Shown: positions 1-9,358, counted from the stretch's first letter. The stretch: DNA of 64,000 nucleotides from UBA6115 sp040776985 (GCA_040776985.1 JAXGZL010000002.1:1-64000), one strand, 5' to 3'. A program made the numbers and translations. Notes: generated by a model not told the origin, from the letters alone.

Positions 1-153
1 GTTGTTCTGATCAATAGGTTTATGTTTGTTAAGCAAAGCGAGCAGATGGAAGTGTTTTTTACGATTGGCAGTGTTCCACCCATATGTCAAGATAAATTCT
101 TTCGTGTATAGAGCCAATACTGTAGACTTATCGCAACAGAGTGCGAGATCTTC

Positions 154-182
154 TTGATTACACAACTTTTATAGTCTATATT
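154..182 (+). promoter_or_regulatory. candidate promoter of the helicase-methylase operon
   Basis: A TTGATT box at 154-159 and a TATATT box at 177-182 are separated by 17 bases, about 30 bases before the HTH gene. Spacing and sequence fit a housekeeping sigma promoter. Nothing else of note is seen in the first 211 bases. Confidence 0.45.
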
Positions 183-211
183 GGGGATAAGGTTTGTAGA
201 AGGGTTTAAAA

Positions 212-430
212 ATGGCAGTTTGTTATAATAAGTTATGGAAAATTCTAATTGATAAGAGAATCAGCATCGCTGAATTAAGAAAAACGGCGTTTGTTTCTCC
301 AAATACAATGACTAAAATGTGTAAAGATGAGATGGTTTCACTTGGAGTTTTAGACCGGATATGCGATGTACTAAATGCTGATTATGGTGAGATCGTTGAA
401 CATGTAAGAGAACGGGAGATTCACTTGTGA
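212..430 (+). CDS. small XRE/Cro-type HTH regulator
   Basis: A 72-residue protein that is almost entirely one Cro/C1-type helix-turn-helix domain, with the recognition-helix region around residues 20-45 (VSPNTMTKM). Such short HTH proteins usually bind their own promoter and control the operon that follows. The start has a GAAGGG ribosome site about 9 bases upstream. Its stop overlaps the GTG start of the helicase gene by four bases, so the two are translationally coupled. I infer that it restrains expression of the helicase and methyltransferase, for example to protect the host before the DNA is modified. Confidence 0.75.
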   Translation: MAVCYNKLWKILIDKRISIAELRKTAFVSPNTMTKMCKDEMVSLGVLDRICDVLNADYGEIVEHVREREIHL

Positions 431-3400
431 GTACAACAGATTTAAGATTTTTTACAAATGAACCAGAACGGGATCTATACTCGAGATTTACTGCGATACT
501 AAAAAGTAATACCCAGTTCTTTGATGTGCTTGTGGGATATTTTCGCACAAGCGGTTTCTTCAGAATGTGGGAGTCTATGAAAGAGGTTGATAAGGTTCGA
601 GTCCTTGTAGGCTTAAATGTTGATAGTTTTACAGTTAAACTTATTGACCATTCTAATAATGAGATTAAGCTTGCTGCCATTCCTTCAAAGGAAGGGTTAG
701 AAATGTTTGCAAACGAAGTAGTGCATGAGTTTGAGCAAGCTGAAGTATCAGGAGAAGTAGAGAAAGGCGTTCGAGTTTTTATTGACTGGTTGAAATCTGG
801 CAAGCTCGAAATGCGCATTTACACTCAAGCTCCCATACATTCTAAAGTCTATATCATGCGGAAAAATCCTCATAAAGTGTTCGATACTTTTGGTAGCGTG
901 ATTACGGGCTCCAGCAACTTCACAGAGGCAGGTCTTCGTAATAACCTTGAGTTTAATGTTGAACTAAAGGATTATCCTGATGTAAAGTTTGCTCTGGATC
1001 GTTTCGAGTCATTATGGGATAAAAGCGTTGATATTATTGATACATATGTTGACTGTGTAGAGAAGAAAACATGGATGCGTGGAGACATAACACCTTATCA
1101 GCTTTACTTAAAGACCTTATATGAGTTCTTTAAGGAAGAGATCAACGCAGATAAGGAGAATTTCAATACTCTTCTACCTGAAGGATATATGCGTCTTCAA
1201 TACCAGATTGATGCTGTAATGCAAGCCAGGCAGAAGCTCGAAGCTTACAGCGGTGTATTCATCTCGGATGTTGTTGGTCTTGGTAAAACGTACATTTGTG
1301 CCATGCTTGCCAATAGTTTCAACAGGAATTCATACAAGTTGATTATCTGCCCCCCTGTCCTGGTTGATTATTGGCGCAGTGTTCTTCAGGAATTTGATGT
1401 ATCTCGCTGCGATGTGGAATCCTTAGGAAAGCTCGATCAAATCAATGCTAAGGGTACGGATAAATACCAGTACATATTTGTAGATGAAGCGCATCGCTTC
1501 CGCAATAGTGATACAGTAGGCTTTACGGAATTACATCAAATTTGCAGAGGGAAAAAGGTTATACTGATCTCAGCTACACCAATCAATAACTATACTAGTG
1601 ATATAGAAAATCAACTGTACCTTTTTCAAAATAAGCAAAGCGGTACGATCAATGGTATCCGAAATCTTGAGGGCTTTTTCCGTGGGCTAGAATCCACATT
1701 GAAAAAGTTCGAGAAAGGCACTCCTGAATACCTAAAGCAGCTTCGTGACAATTCTGAAATTATTAGGGACCGTTTGCTCAGAGAAGTAATGATTCGTCGC
1801 ACTCGTAGCGAAATCGCAAAGTATTATGCAGTAGATCTTGAACGTCAAGGCTTATCTTTCCCCAAAGTGGGTAGCCCTGGTAAAATCGTCTATACTTTTG
1901 ATGAGCGAACAGACGAAGCTTTCACTGAAACCATCGAGCAAATTAAGGGCTTTAGATACGCCAGGTACACTCCTTTACTTTATCTCAGGGACAAGAAAAA
2001 GTATGCCACCTTAATGGCAGGTCAGCGCAACATGGGTGGCTTTATGAAAGGGATCCTGGTTAAGCGTTTGGAAAGCAGTTTCTATGCGTTTAAGAAGACT
2101 CTGGAGCGTTTTGTCGAATCGTATGAGCGATTCATTGCAATGTATGATAGCGGTGTGATGCACATTGGGAAGAACAAAAACATTTATGAGATGCTGGATA
2201 ATGGTGATGATGAGAAGCTTCTATACCTCATTGAACAAGGTGAGATATGGAAGTTCAGTTCTGACGAGTTTAGTGTGTCTTTCATCCGTGATCTCAGAAG
2301 TGACTTGGCCCAATTGCGCACTTGGCAGTCCCTTTGGAATCAAATAAAAGTAGACCCCAAACTGATAGAGTTTAAAAAGAGTTTAATGGAAGATGCAGTC
2401 ATGAAGGGGCAAAAAGTGATAGTTTTCACTGAATCTACAGAAACCGCTGAATATCTATGTGCAAATCTGGCGGACATTTACAATGAACGCGTCATTCAAT
2501 TTAGTGGCAAGAGCTCTACTGTTCTTAAGTCAGAGATTGAGGATAGTTTTAACCCGCGATATAAAGATAGTAACAATGATAGATATGACCTATTGATTAC
2601 AACCGATGTCTTAGCAGAAGGCGTTAATCTACACAGAGCTAATGTGCTCATCAATTATGACTTGCCATGGAATCCAACCCGAATTATGCAGCGTGTTGGT
2701 CGCATTAACCGAGTGGGAACTGCCTTTGATCGCATTCATGTGTACAACTTCTTCCCAACCGCTCAAAGTAGCAGGCAACTGCCTCTAGAAGTACGAATTT
2801 TGGAAAAACTACAGGCTTTCCATGATACTTTGGGTGAAGATATCAAGTATCTGTCCGATGAAGAACAGGTTTCTCCAAAGAAATTGTTTGCAGACCTGAA
2901 CGTCGATCTTGATGCAGAAGAAGAAAGCAACAACCCGGAGTTGGCTTATCTAGCTATCATTCGCCAAATCAGAGATGAACAACCCGAGTTGTTTGATAAT
3001 ATCAAGCGGCTGCCAAAGAAATGCAAAGCAGGAAAGAAACATCCCAGTATTACAGAACCTGCAACCATTAGCTTCATCAAAAAAGGTGCATTGAAAACCT
3101 TCTTTTCTAGTGATAGAACTGCGCCAAAGCAAATGACTTTTATTGAAGCCATTGGCCTTATTGAAGCATCACCGGATGACAAGCAGATTTCGGTCGGTAG
3201 TGATTACTATGTTCATCTTGCTGCCAACGATCATGCTTTTGATGAAATGGTTATTGCAGACGAAGCGGTTAGTATTGAAAAACCAATGGTAGCAGGCAAT
3301 GACGCAAAGGTAATCCGGCTCCTTAAAGCAATAAAGAATGACTCTAGATTGACAGATACACAGGAAGACACGCTGGAGCTGCTCATTTCACGTTGGGAAA

Positions 3401-3600
3401 ATGGTGAAATGCCAGCGAGAATAGCGAAAGATGTTCTTAAGAAAAGTGCTGTTCCTATGGACACATTGGAGCTCTACTATGAGATCCTAAAGCTAGTTCC
3501 AGAGACCTATATTGAAGTCAGAGAAACCGGTAAAAGTTTAGTAGAGGGTGAGAAACAGGTTATTTTGAGCTGTTACCTGACAAGAGAGGAAGATAAATGA
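427..3600 (+). CDS. PLD-like nuclease / SF2 (SNF2-type) helicase fusion
   Basis: A 1057-residue restriction-type effector. The N-terminal ~200 residues form a phospholipase D-like nuclease domain: HSKVYIM at 138-144 is the HxK half-site and GSSNFT at 161-166 is the usual companion. A superfamily 2 helicase follows, with VGLGKT (Walker A, 283-288), DEAH (353-356), SATP (382-385) and a C-terminal helicase lobe ending in a QRVGRINRVG-type motif VI near residue 760. Helicases with PLD domains act in several anti-phage systems. Here coupling to an HTH gene upstream and a methyltransferase downstream (both by 4-base overlaps) suggests the translocating/cleaving half of a restriction-modification-like system. 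The ~200 C-terminal residues match nothing I recognise. It starts at GTG 427. Base composition is much more AT-rich than the core chromosome. Confidence 0.85.
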   Translation: MSTTDLRFFTNEPERDLYSRFTAILKSNTQFFDVLVGYFRTSGFFRMWESMKEVDKVRVLVGLNVDSFTVKLIDHSNNEIKLAAIPSKEGLEMFANEVVHEFEQAEVSGEVEKGVRVFIDWLKSGKLEMRIYTQAPIHSKVYIMRKNPHKVFDTFGSVITGSSNFTEAGLRNNLEFNVELKDYPDVKFALDRFESLWDKSVDIIDTYVDCVEKKTWMRGDITPYQLYLKTLYEFFKEEINADKENFNTLLPEGYMRLQYQIDAVMQARQKLEAYSGVFISDVVGLGKTYICAMLANSFNRNSYKLIICPPVLVDYWRSVLQEFDVSRCDVESLGKLDQINAKGTDKYQYIFVDEAHRFRNSDTVGFTELHQICRGKKVILISATPINNYTSDIENQLYLFQNKQSGTINGIRNLEGFFRGLESTLKKFEKGTPEYLKQLRDNSEIIRDRLLREVMIRRTRSEIAKYYAVDLERQGLSFPKVGSPGKIVYTFDERTDEAFTETIEQIKGFRYARYTPLLYLRDKKKYATLMAGQRNMGGFMKGILVKRLESSFYAFKKTLERFVESYERFIAMYDSGVMHIGKNKNIYEMLDNGDDEKLLYLIEQGEIWKFSSDEFSVSFIRDLRSDLAQLRTWQSLWNQIKVDPKLIEFKKSLMEDAVMKGQKVIVFTESTETAEYLCANLADIYNERVIQFSGKSSTVLKSEIEDSFNPRYKDSNNDRYDLLITTDVLAEGVNLHRANVLINYDLPWNPTRIMQRVGRINRVGTAFDRIHVYNFFPTAQSSRQLPLEVRILEKLQAFHDTLGEDIKYLSDEEQVSPKKLFADLNVDLDAEEESNNPELAYLAIIRQIRDEQPELFDNIKRLPKKCKAGKKHPSITEPATISFIKKGALKTFFSSDRTAPKQMTFIEAIGLIEASPDDKQISVGSDYYVHLAANDHAFDEMVIADEAVSIEKPMVAGNDAKVIRLLKAIKNDSRLTDTQEDTLELLISRWENGEMPARIAKDVLKKSAVPMDTLELYYEILKLVPETYIEVRETGKSLVEGEKQVILSCYLTREEDK

Positions 3601-6600
3601 GCGCAATCGTTTCAAAAATTGAAAGTATCTTGACCAATGCTTATTCATCCCAGAATTTTGTGGAGCTAATGAGTGAAGTTCTTCATGGAATGCAAATCGT
3701 AGCACCAAACATCAGGCGGAAAGAACACTCAAATTTTTCCTCGCATATTGAGAGTAATACACATGTGGGAACCTATGTTTGTCCTAATAAAAACAAGATT
3801 ATAATCATGTCTGTTGAATTGAAGAAGTTAGCTTTCGTAGAGAACTCACGTAGTACACAAAGGAGTTATGCTAAACAATTCATTGAAAGTGTAGGCGCTG
3901 ATGGCGCCATTGTGGCTTATTATACGGAAGGGGAGACTCGTTGGCGTTTATCCTTTGTGCGATTGGATTATGAAATGCAGATCGAAAAAGGAAAGCACAA
4001 AGTTAAAGAAAATATCACACCTGCCCGCAGATACTCCTTCCTAGTTGGCAAGGATGAACCTTGTCACACTGCCATTTCACGTTTTCGGATTTTTTTAGAC
4101 CGGCACAAAGTGAATCCCACACTGGATGAGCTAGAAGAAGCATTTAGTGTGGAATCCGTTACTAAGGAGTTTTTCGAGCTATACAAAGAGAAGTTTTTCC
4201 AGCTCAGGGATTATCTAGAGAAGAATGAACAATTCGTTAGTGAATCTAAACTTCGCAATTATACTTCTGCGCAGTTCGCTAAAAAGCTGATGGGGCAGAT
4301 TGTTTTCCTGTACTTTCTTCAAAAAAAAGGTTGGTTAGGTGTCAAAGCTTGGCCACCGACTATGACTGCTGCGGAGTATAAAAGCGCTTTCTATAAAAGA
4401 GGAGCGCGCTCTCGCGAACTCATTCCACTAGTCTATCAACAGGTGGAAGATGGCGTTTACCGCGTAAATGCCTCGGCCTTGAGTAAGTTGAGTGATGAAG
4501 AAGAACACTTTCTGAGCTCCTGTGTTAAAGGTGAGCCGTGGGGAACTGGTCCATACAATTTCATGCGGCGCTTGTTCGAAATTTCTGAGAAAAAAGGTGC
4601 CAACTTCTTTGAGGCATATCTGGAACCTCTCTTTTATAATGCTTTAAATGTGAATCGTGGAGAACAGGGGTATGATCCTGCCCTCCATTGTCGCATACCA
4701 TTCTTATCAGGTGGTTTGTTTGAGCCCCTTGATGGTTATGAGTGGGAGCATAACAATTTTGCGATCCCAAATGAAATGTTCTCAAATAAGACCAAGGGAA
4801 ATGATCGCTTGGCAGATGGCATCCTTGATATCTTTGATAACTACAATTTTACTATGAGTGAAGATGAGCCCCTAGAGCGTGAAGTAGCCATCGATCCAGA
4901 AATGCTTGGCAAAGTTTTTGAGAACCTTCTGGAAGTCAATGACCGAAAAAGCAAGGGTGCCTTTTATACGCCTCGCGAGATTGTGCACTATATGTGTCAA
5001 GAGAGCCTAATCAGTTATCTGACCCGTGTAATGAAAGTGAAAGAATCTGCTATCCGAGATTTCATTATGGTTGGCGACTTCATGAAAGATGAGGATGCAA
5101 GTGTCCTAAAGCGCGCTGAAAAAGGGGAATCCTACGATCTTTGGATTTCAGAGGAGCTGTATCTATTAGGCAAAGATGGCAGTATTATAGTCGATCGCAT
5201 GGCTGAGCTAGACCGGGCTTTGCAGGATGTCCGTGTTGCGGATCCAGCCGTTGGTTCTGGTGCTTTTCCACTTGGAATGCTGAATGAAATTGTTCGTGCA
5301 CGCCAGAATATCACCACCTACATGGACATTACTCAGAAAATAAGGGATCCAAAGGGCGCTGGTAGGGAAATCCGATATCGCAGGATTAACGAGCGGAGTG
5401 CTCATCGCCTGAAGTATGAAACTATACGTAATTGTATATTCGCAGTTGATATTGAACCATCTGCTGTGGATATTGCTCAGCTGAGATTGTGGTTGGCATT
5501 GGTGATTGATGATGAAATTGATCCCAACGCGGCAACTGATCTTGATGGCCATCGAAATCCATTGCCTCTGCCAAACTTGGAATGCAACATTCTTTGTGGA
5601 GATAGCTTACTAGATGAGTTTGAAGGATATAAGCTGATTAATGATAGCGATTTGATTGGCAACGCTGCAAATAATACTCAAATAGACGCTTATCGGAGCG
5701 CCTTTAACGCTACTTTGGAGCGATTGATCGAAAAGCAGGAGGAACTTTTCCGATGTGATAACACTGTCAAAAAGGCTGTGTTATTGAATCAAATTGAAGA
5801 TCTCCGTAATAGCATTATTATGATACAGTTGGAAAGCGCCAACGCTGAGGCCGTTGAAAGGTATAAGGAAACACGGCACTTGGCAACCAAACCCTTCATT
5901 TTGTGGCAACTTGATTTCGCGAGAGTTTTTCGTGCAAAAGGTGGTTTTGATATTGTTATCGGCAATCCACCATATATTCAGCTGCAAAAAGCAATTGATG
6001 AGGATAGTGGTAAGAAGCTTGGTGATCTGTATAGTTCATATGGATTTGAGACTTTTGCCAAAACTGGTGATATTTATTGTCTCTTTTATGAAAAAGGCAA
6101 TATGCTATTGCGGCAGGGCGGTATTCTTTCTTTCATTACAAGTAACAAGTGGATGCGCGCAGGGTACGGAAAGTCATTAAGACAGTACCTAGCAAATAAT
6201 ACAAACCCATTAATCCTAATTGATTTTTCGGGAACTAAGGTTTTTACTACAGCAACTGTTGACGTAAATATTCTGATGTTTTCAAAAGAATCGAATGCAG
6301 AAAGGACTATGGCGGTAATTGCAAAAGATGATTGCTTAAGTAATTTGAGCGTTTACATTATGCAGAATTATTCCAGAATGCATTTAGGAGATTCCGGGAG
6401 TTGGACAATATTGTCATCGGTAGAAAATCAAATAAAAGAAAAAATTGAGGCTTCAGGAACTCTATTGAAGCAATTAGATATTTCAATAAACTTTGGTATA
6501 AAAACTGGCTATAATGATGCATTCATCATCGATGATGCAAAAAGAATCGAGTTAATATCAACAGATTCCAGGTCAGCAGAATTAATAAGACCGATTTTAC

Positions 6601-7253
6601 GAGGCAGAGATGTTAAGAGGTATGAGTTTGATTATTCTGGTTTGTGGTTGATTTCTACATTTCCCTCCCTAAATATCGATATTGATTGTTACCCGGCTAT
6701 AAAGAACCACTTATTGTCGTTTGGCTATGAGAGACTTGAACAATCAGGGAGATCTTATATTATTAATGGCGAAAAAGTAAAATCTAGAAAAAAGACAAAC
6801 AATAAGTGGTTTGAAACACAAGACAGTATAAGCTATTGGGACGAATTTTCTAAGCAGAAAATTATATGGAAGAGGATTGGCTCTTTAATCAGGTTTGCTT
6901 ACGATGATGAGGGGTATTTAGGTCTCGATAGTACCTGTATGGCGACAGGAGACCATATAAAATTCGTTTCAGCATTTTTAAACTCAATTGTCGGAAATCA
7001 CATACTAAGCAGTTCTCCCAAGACCGGCACAGGAGATTTATTGATTAGCGTGCAAGCTCTAGATCCGATTAGGGTTCCACTAAAAGCGGAAAAAGCCTGT
7101 TTGCCAATTATTGAAACTATTCTTGAAAAATCGAAAACTAAGCAAGCTTTTCATGAAGAAGAAATGGAGCTTGATACTGTTCTGTTTGATTATTACGGCT
7201 TTACATCCAAAGAACGAGATTTTCTCAGAAAGAGTACTAAAATTTATCGCTAA
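3597..7253 (+). CDS. Eco57I-type N6-adenine DNA methyltransferase with switchable C-terminus
   Basis: A 1218-residue protein of the Eco57I/type IIG-ISP family. The SAM-binding motif ADPAVGSGAF lies near residue 547 and the catalytic NPPY motif near 790. The last ~300 residues look like a TaqI-type target-recognition region. It should methylate adenine in a specific sequence, marking host DNA. No clear PD-(D/E)XK nuclease is visible at its N-terminus, so cleavage is probably done by the upstream PLD-helicase, to which it is coupled by ATGA. At residues ~994-1008 (LIRPILRGRD) the gene carries one copy of an exact 28-bp inverted repeat whose partner lies in the reversed gene half at 7261-8289. 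The 210 residues after it are therefore probably exchangeable. The stop at 7253 is only 8 bases from the opposing gene's stop. Confidence 0.87.
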   Translation: MSAIVSKIESILTNAYSSQNFVELMSEVLHGMQIVAPNIRRKEHSNFSSHIESNTHVGTYVCPNKNKIIIMSVELKKLAFVENSRSTQRSYAKQFIESVGADGAIVAYYTEGETRWRLSFVRLDYEMQIEKGKHKVKENITPARRYSFLVGKDEPCHTAISRFRIFLDRHKVNPTLDELEEAFSVESVTKEFFELYKEKFFQLRDYLEKNEQFVSESKLRNYTSAQFAKKLMGQIVFLYFLQKKGWLGVKAWPPTMTAAEYKSAFYKRGARSRELIPLVYQQVEDGVYRVNASALSKLSDEEEHFLSSCVKGEPWGTGPYNFMRRLFEISEKKGANFFEAYLEPLFYNALNVNRGEQGYDPALHCRIPFLSGGLFEPLDGYEWEHNNFAIPNEMFSNKTKGNDRLADGILDIFDNYNFTMSEDEPLEREVAIDPEMLGKVFENLLEVNDRKSKGAFYTPREIVHYMCQESLISYLTRVMKVKESAIRDFIMVGDFMKDEDASVLKRAEKGESYDLWISEELYLLGKDGSIIVDRMAELDRALQDVRVADPAVGSGAFPLGMLNEIVRARQNITTYMDITQKIRDPKGAGREIRYRRINERSAHRLKYETIRNCIFAVDIEPSAVDIAQLRLWLALVIDDEIDPNAATDLDGHRNPLPLPNLECNILCGDSLLDEFEGYKLINDSDLIGNAANNTQIDAYRSAFNATLERLIEKQEELFRCDNTVKKAVLLNQIEDLRNSIIMIQLESANAEAVERYKETRHLATKPFILWQLDFARVFRAKGGFDIVIGNPPYIQLQKAIDEDSGKKLGDLYSSYGFETFAKTGDIYCLFYEKGNMLLRQGGILSFITSNKWMRAGYGKSLRQYLANNTNPLILIDFSGTKVFTTATVDVNILMFSKESNAERTMAVIAKDDCLSNLSVYIMQNYSRMHLGDSGSWTILSSVENQIKEKIEASGTLLKQLDISINFGIKTGYNDAFIIDDAKRIELISTDSRSAELIRPILRGRDVKRYEFDYSGLWLISTFPSLNIDIDCYPAIKNHLLSFGYERLEQSGRSYIINGEKVKSRKKTNNKWFETQDSISYWDEFSKQKIIWKRIGSLIRFAYDDEGYLGLDSTCMATGDHIKFVSAFLNSIVGNHILSSSPKTGTGDLLISVQALDPIRVPLKAEKACLPIIETILEKSKTKQAFHEEEMELDTVLFDYYGFTSKERDFLRKSTKIYR
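6583..6610 (+). repeat. left copy of 28-bp inverted repeat (candidate inversion site)
   Basis: The bases from TAATAAGACC to GGCAGAGA are identical to the reverse complement of 7958-7985. Identity continues imperfectly to 47 of 53 bases (6573-6625 against 7943-7995). The surrounding coding sequences are clearly diverged, so the exact block stands out. It encodes the conserved IRPILRGRD motif and occupies the same codon phase in both genes, so recombination here preserves the reading frame. Confidence 0.85.
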
Positions 7254-7260
7254 TGCATTG

Positions 7261-8289
7261 TCATTTCCGTCTCATTATCGCATTAAATCTAGTGCGGTTA
7301 TGGCTTTGAATATATCGAATTTCTGTTTCATTTAAGTTATACAGTTCAAATACCAATTGATTAATTTGACTTCTCACTGCTAGGTCGTTAGGTCCTAAAG
7401 GAGATCCTAATAATTCTGTTATTCTATTTGCTATTTCATTATTCAAATCTGGTATCGGGAATTGTTCGATATATTGTTGTCTCATTTGCAGACCTCCCTC
7501 ATCTAACGAAGCAATTTGCGTAAAATAGTAATAAATTGCCATGTCAGAATTCAATAGAGCACACAACAAGGGCAAGTGCTTTCCTGTGATGAAACAAAGA
7601 CTGTCCTGGACAACAAAGTTTTCTTCTATAAGTGCAAATCTGGGGAAATTTAAATGCTCTGTTTTTGATATTCTCATTAATCGAGCCCAGACTATTTTCT
7701 GCTTAGAGAATTCGTCCAAATTTTCTTTTCTTGGATTATTATCTAGTTCTAACCAATGGTGTTGACCTGGATAGCCTGCGGAATCATTCGATCTGCCACT
7801 TGAAGTGTATCTACATTGACCTCGTTCCTTTAGCTTGTTTTCATGTAGTTTCAGATGTTGATAAATTGCAGGATACCTCTCTGGAATAACCATGTGTGAG
7901 CCAAAATACGCGAAAATCACATAGAGATTTTGAAAAGAGAAGTCATACCTCCTAATGTCTCTGCCTCGTAAAATCGGTCTTATTATCTCAGCTGATTTGG
8001 GATCACTGTTCACTAATTCATTTCTTTTTGACTCTGATATAATGAACGCGGTATTAAATCCTGTTAATACCCCTCTAAAGATACTCAATGATAAATCCGA
8101 CAAGGGAACGCTTATTTCTTCAATCTTCTTCTTTATGTCGCTCTCAAGTGATGAAAGCAAAGCCCAGGTCTCACTAATAGTAAAACCCATTGTACTACTG
8201 TAACGGCTAACAAATAAGCTCCTTATAATAAAGCAAAAAGGAGTGTTCAAATGGTATATGGCTATATTCGTGTTAGCAGTGACAAGCAA
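7261..8289 (-). CDS. silent alternative 3' half of the methyltransferase gene
   Basis: The reading frame spans 342 residues, but only the part from about 8200 down (MGFTISETWALLSS onward) is homologous to anything. It aligns with the C-terminal ~280 residues of the 3597-7253 methyltransferase, sharing SSxExxIKxKIE, TGxNxAFII, RPILRGRD and RYPAI-like stretches. It has no SAM-binding motif and no NPPY, and its nominal first residues overlap the invertase gene. It is therefore a donor cassette, not a working gene. It carries the right copy of the 28-bp inverted repeat at 7958-7985. After inversion its last ~230 residues would replace the 210-residue C-terminus now expressed. The ~200 bases upstream of the repeat (7986-8190) are also homologous to the methyltransferase and look like a stranded remnant of an older duplicate. 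Confidence 0.8.
   Translation of the reverse strand: MLVTANTNIAIYHLNTPFCFIIRSLFVSRYSSTMGFTISETWALLSSLESDIKKKIEEISVPLSDLSLSIFRGVLTGFNTAFIISESKRNELVNSDPKSAEIIRPILRGRDIRRYDFSFQNLYVIFAYFGSHMVIPERYPAIYQHLKLHENKLKERGQCRYTSSGRSNDSAGYPGQHHWLELDNNPRKENLDEFSKQKIVWARLMRISKTEHLNFPRFALIEENFVVQDSLCFITGKHLPLLCALLNSDMAIYYYFTQIASLDEGGLQMRQQYIEQFPIPDLNNEIANRITELLGSPLGPNDLAVRSQINQLVFELYNLNETEIRYIQSHNRTRFNAIMRRK
7958..7985 (-). repeat. right copy of 28-bp inverted repeat (candidate inversion site)
   Basis: Reverse complement of 6583-6610 with no mismatch. The two copies bound an invertible segment of about 1.4 kb. The serine invertase gene begins 265 bases further on. A length of 26-28 bp is usual for crossover sites of Hin/Pin-type invertases. 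Confidence 0.85.
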
Positions 8290-8868
8290 ACAGTAGACAA
8301 TCAGAGGTTTGAAATTACTCGATTCGCGGTTAAGGAAAACATCCTAATCAACGGATGGATTGAAGAGACAATTAGTGGTACTAGGAACTATGATAAACGT
8401 GAACTTGGAAAGCTACTAAAAAAAGTTATTAAAGGGGATCTGATAATCTGTGCTGAATTGTCTCGATTGGGTAGAAATCTGTTTATGATCATGGAAATTC
8501 TAAACATCTGTATGACCAAGGAATGTCAAGTTTGGACTATAAAGGACAATTATCGCTTAGGCGATGATATTCAAAGTAAAGTACTTGCATTTGCATTTGG
8601 CTTATCTGCTGAAATAGAACGTAATCTGATCAGTCAACGCACCAAAGAAGCATTGGCGCGTAAGAAATCTGAAGGTGTTGTTCTGGGAAGACCTAAAGGT
8701 AAAAAGTCATCGAGAGTAAAACTTTCTGGAAAAGAGGAAACTATCAGAACACTGTTGAGTGAAGGTGTCTCAATCGTTCAAATTGCCAATATATTCAGGG
8801 TAAATCGGATGACGGTTTCTAAGTTTATTAGTGATCAGAATTTGCGTGCGCACAAACATATTGTTTGA
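8251..8868 (+). CDS. Pin/Hin-type serine DNA invertase
   Basis: A 205-residue small serine recombinase, the usual length of DNA invertases and resolvases. The catalytic serine is in YIRVSSD near residue 9. The ELSRLGRN stretch near residue 70 carries the active-site arginines. The C-terminal ~45 residues form a Hin-type HTH domain (VSIVQIANIFRVNRMTVSKFI region). A GGAG ribosome site precedes the ATG, and a TATAAT box at 8224-8229 could be its -10 element. It lies directly beside the inverted methyltransferase half, so I infer that it catalyses inversion between the 28-bp repeats at 6583 and 7958. A role as cointegrate resolvase of the island is the alternative. Confidence 0.85.
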   Translation: MVYGYIRVSSDKQTVDNQRFEITRFAVKENILINGWIEETISGTRNYDKRELGKLLKKVIKGDLIICAELSRLGRNLFMIMEILNICMTKECQVWTIKDNYRLGDDIQSKVLAFAFGLSAEIERNLISQRTKEALARKKSEGVVLGRPKGKKSSRVKLSGKEETIRTLLSEGVSIVQIANIFRVNRMTVSKFISDQNLRAHKHIV

Positions 8869-8872
8869 AACC

Positions 8873-9358
8873 TTACCCTCCCAACCTTTGTACACCTAGC
8901 ACCGATAATTCTGCGTTTACGACCTCAAGATCACCAAACCCACCTACTTGGAGCATCTGCATGAACAGCAGGTGCTCTTTGTTTGTAGGAAGGAACAGGT
9001 GGCCGGCCTTCTTCAACAGGTCCTCGGCTTCGATGTAACTGAGCCCCATGGCCAAGCTGATCGCGATCACATTCCGGAAACTAGCTTGATTGCCGCTGAT
9101 CATTCGCTGGATGGTCCGGGGGTCCATACCGACAGCCTCGGCTAAGGATTCCTGGGTAAAGCCCTTCCTCTCCATATGCGCTTTTAATGTGTCACCAAAG
9201 CAAACAGGCAGCATTGACATGATCGATGCTTGCCGTTCTGCTTCCAGGAGCATGCTCTTCAGTGACACAAGACAGATTCCTTTCGATGAGATAAAAAATG
9301 GACCGGAGCAAGCAGAACACTCTCGTTCTCGCTTTACTCCGGCCCAGTGGTGGCTCAT
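8873..9358 (-). CDS. XRE-family regulator, probably with a degraded N-terminus
   Basis: Residues ~55-120 form a Cro/C1-type HTH domain (FTQESLAEAVGMDPRTIQRM), followed by a helical tail (LLKKAGHLFLPTN). The first ~28 residues look unlike regulator sequence and include a Cys pair. They may come from an upstream part joined by a frameshift, so the true start is doubtful. Proteins like this sit beside ImmA/IrrE peptidases in mobile elements of Clostridia, as here: the XRE-ImmA pair and a zinc-ribbon gene lie just upstream on the same strand. It ends 5 bases from the invertase stop, in convergent arrangement. Its role is presumably regulatory; partner and target are unknown. Confidence 0.55.
   Translation of the reverse strand: MSHHWAGVKRERECSACSGPFFISSKGICLVSLKSMLLEAERQASIMSMLPVCFGDTLKAHMERKGFTQESLAEAVGMDPRTIQRMISGNQASFRNVIAISLAMGLSYIEAEDLLKKAGHLFLPTNKEHLLFMQMLQVGGFGDLEVVNAELSVLGVQRLGG

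Noticed and set aside
7261..8289. The reversed methyltransferase half as an independent functional gene
   Set aside because: It lacks the SAM and NPPY motifs, its nominal start overlaps the invertase, and it aligns only to the C-terminal part of the expressed gene.
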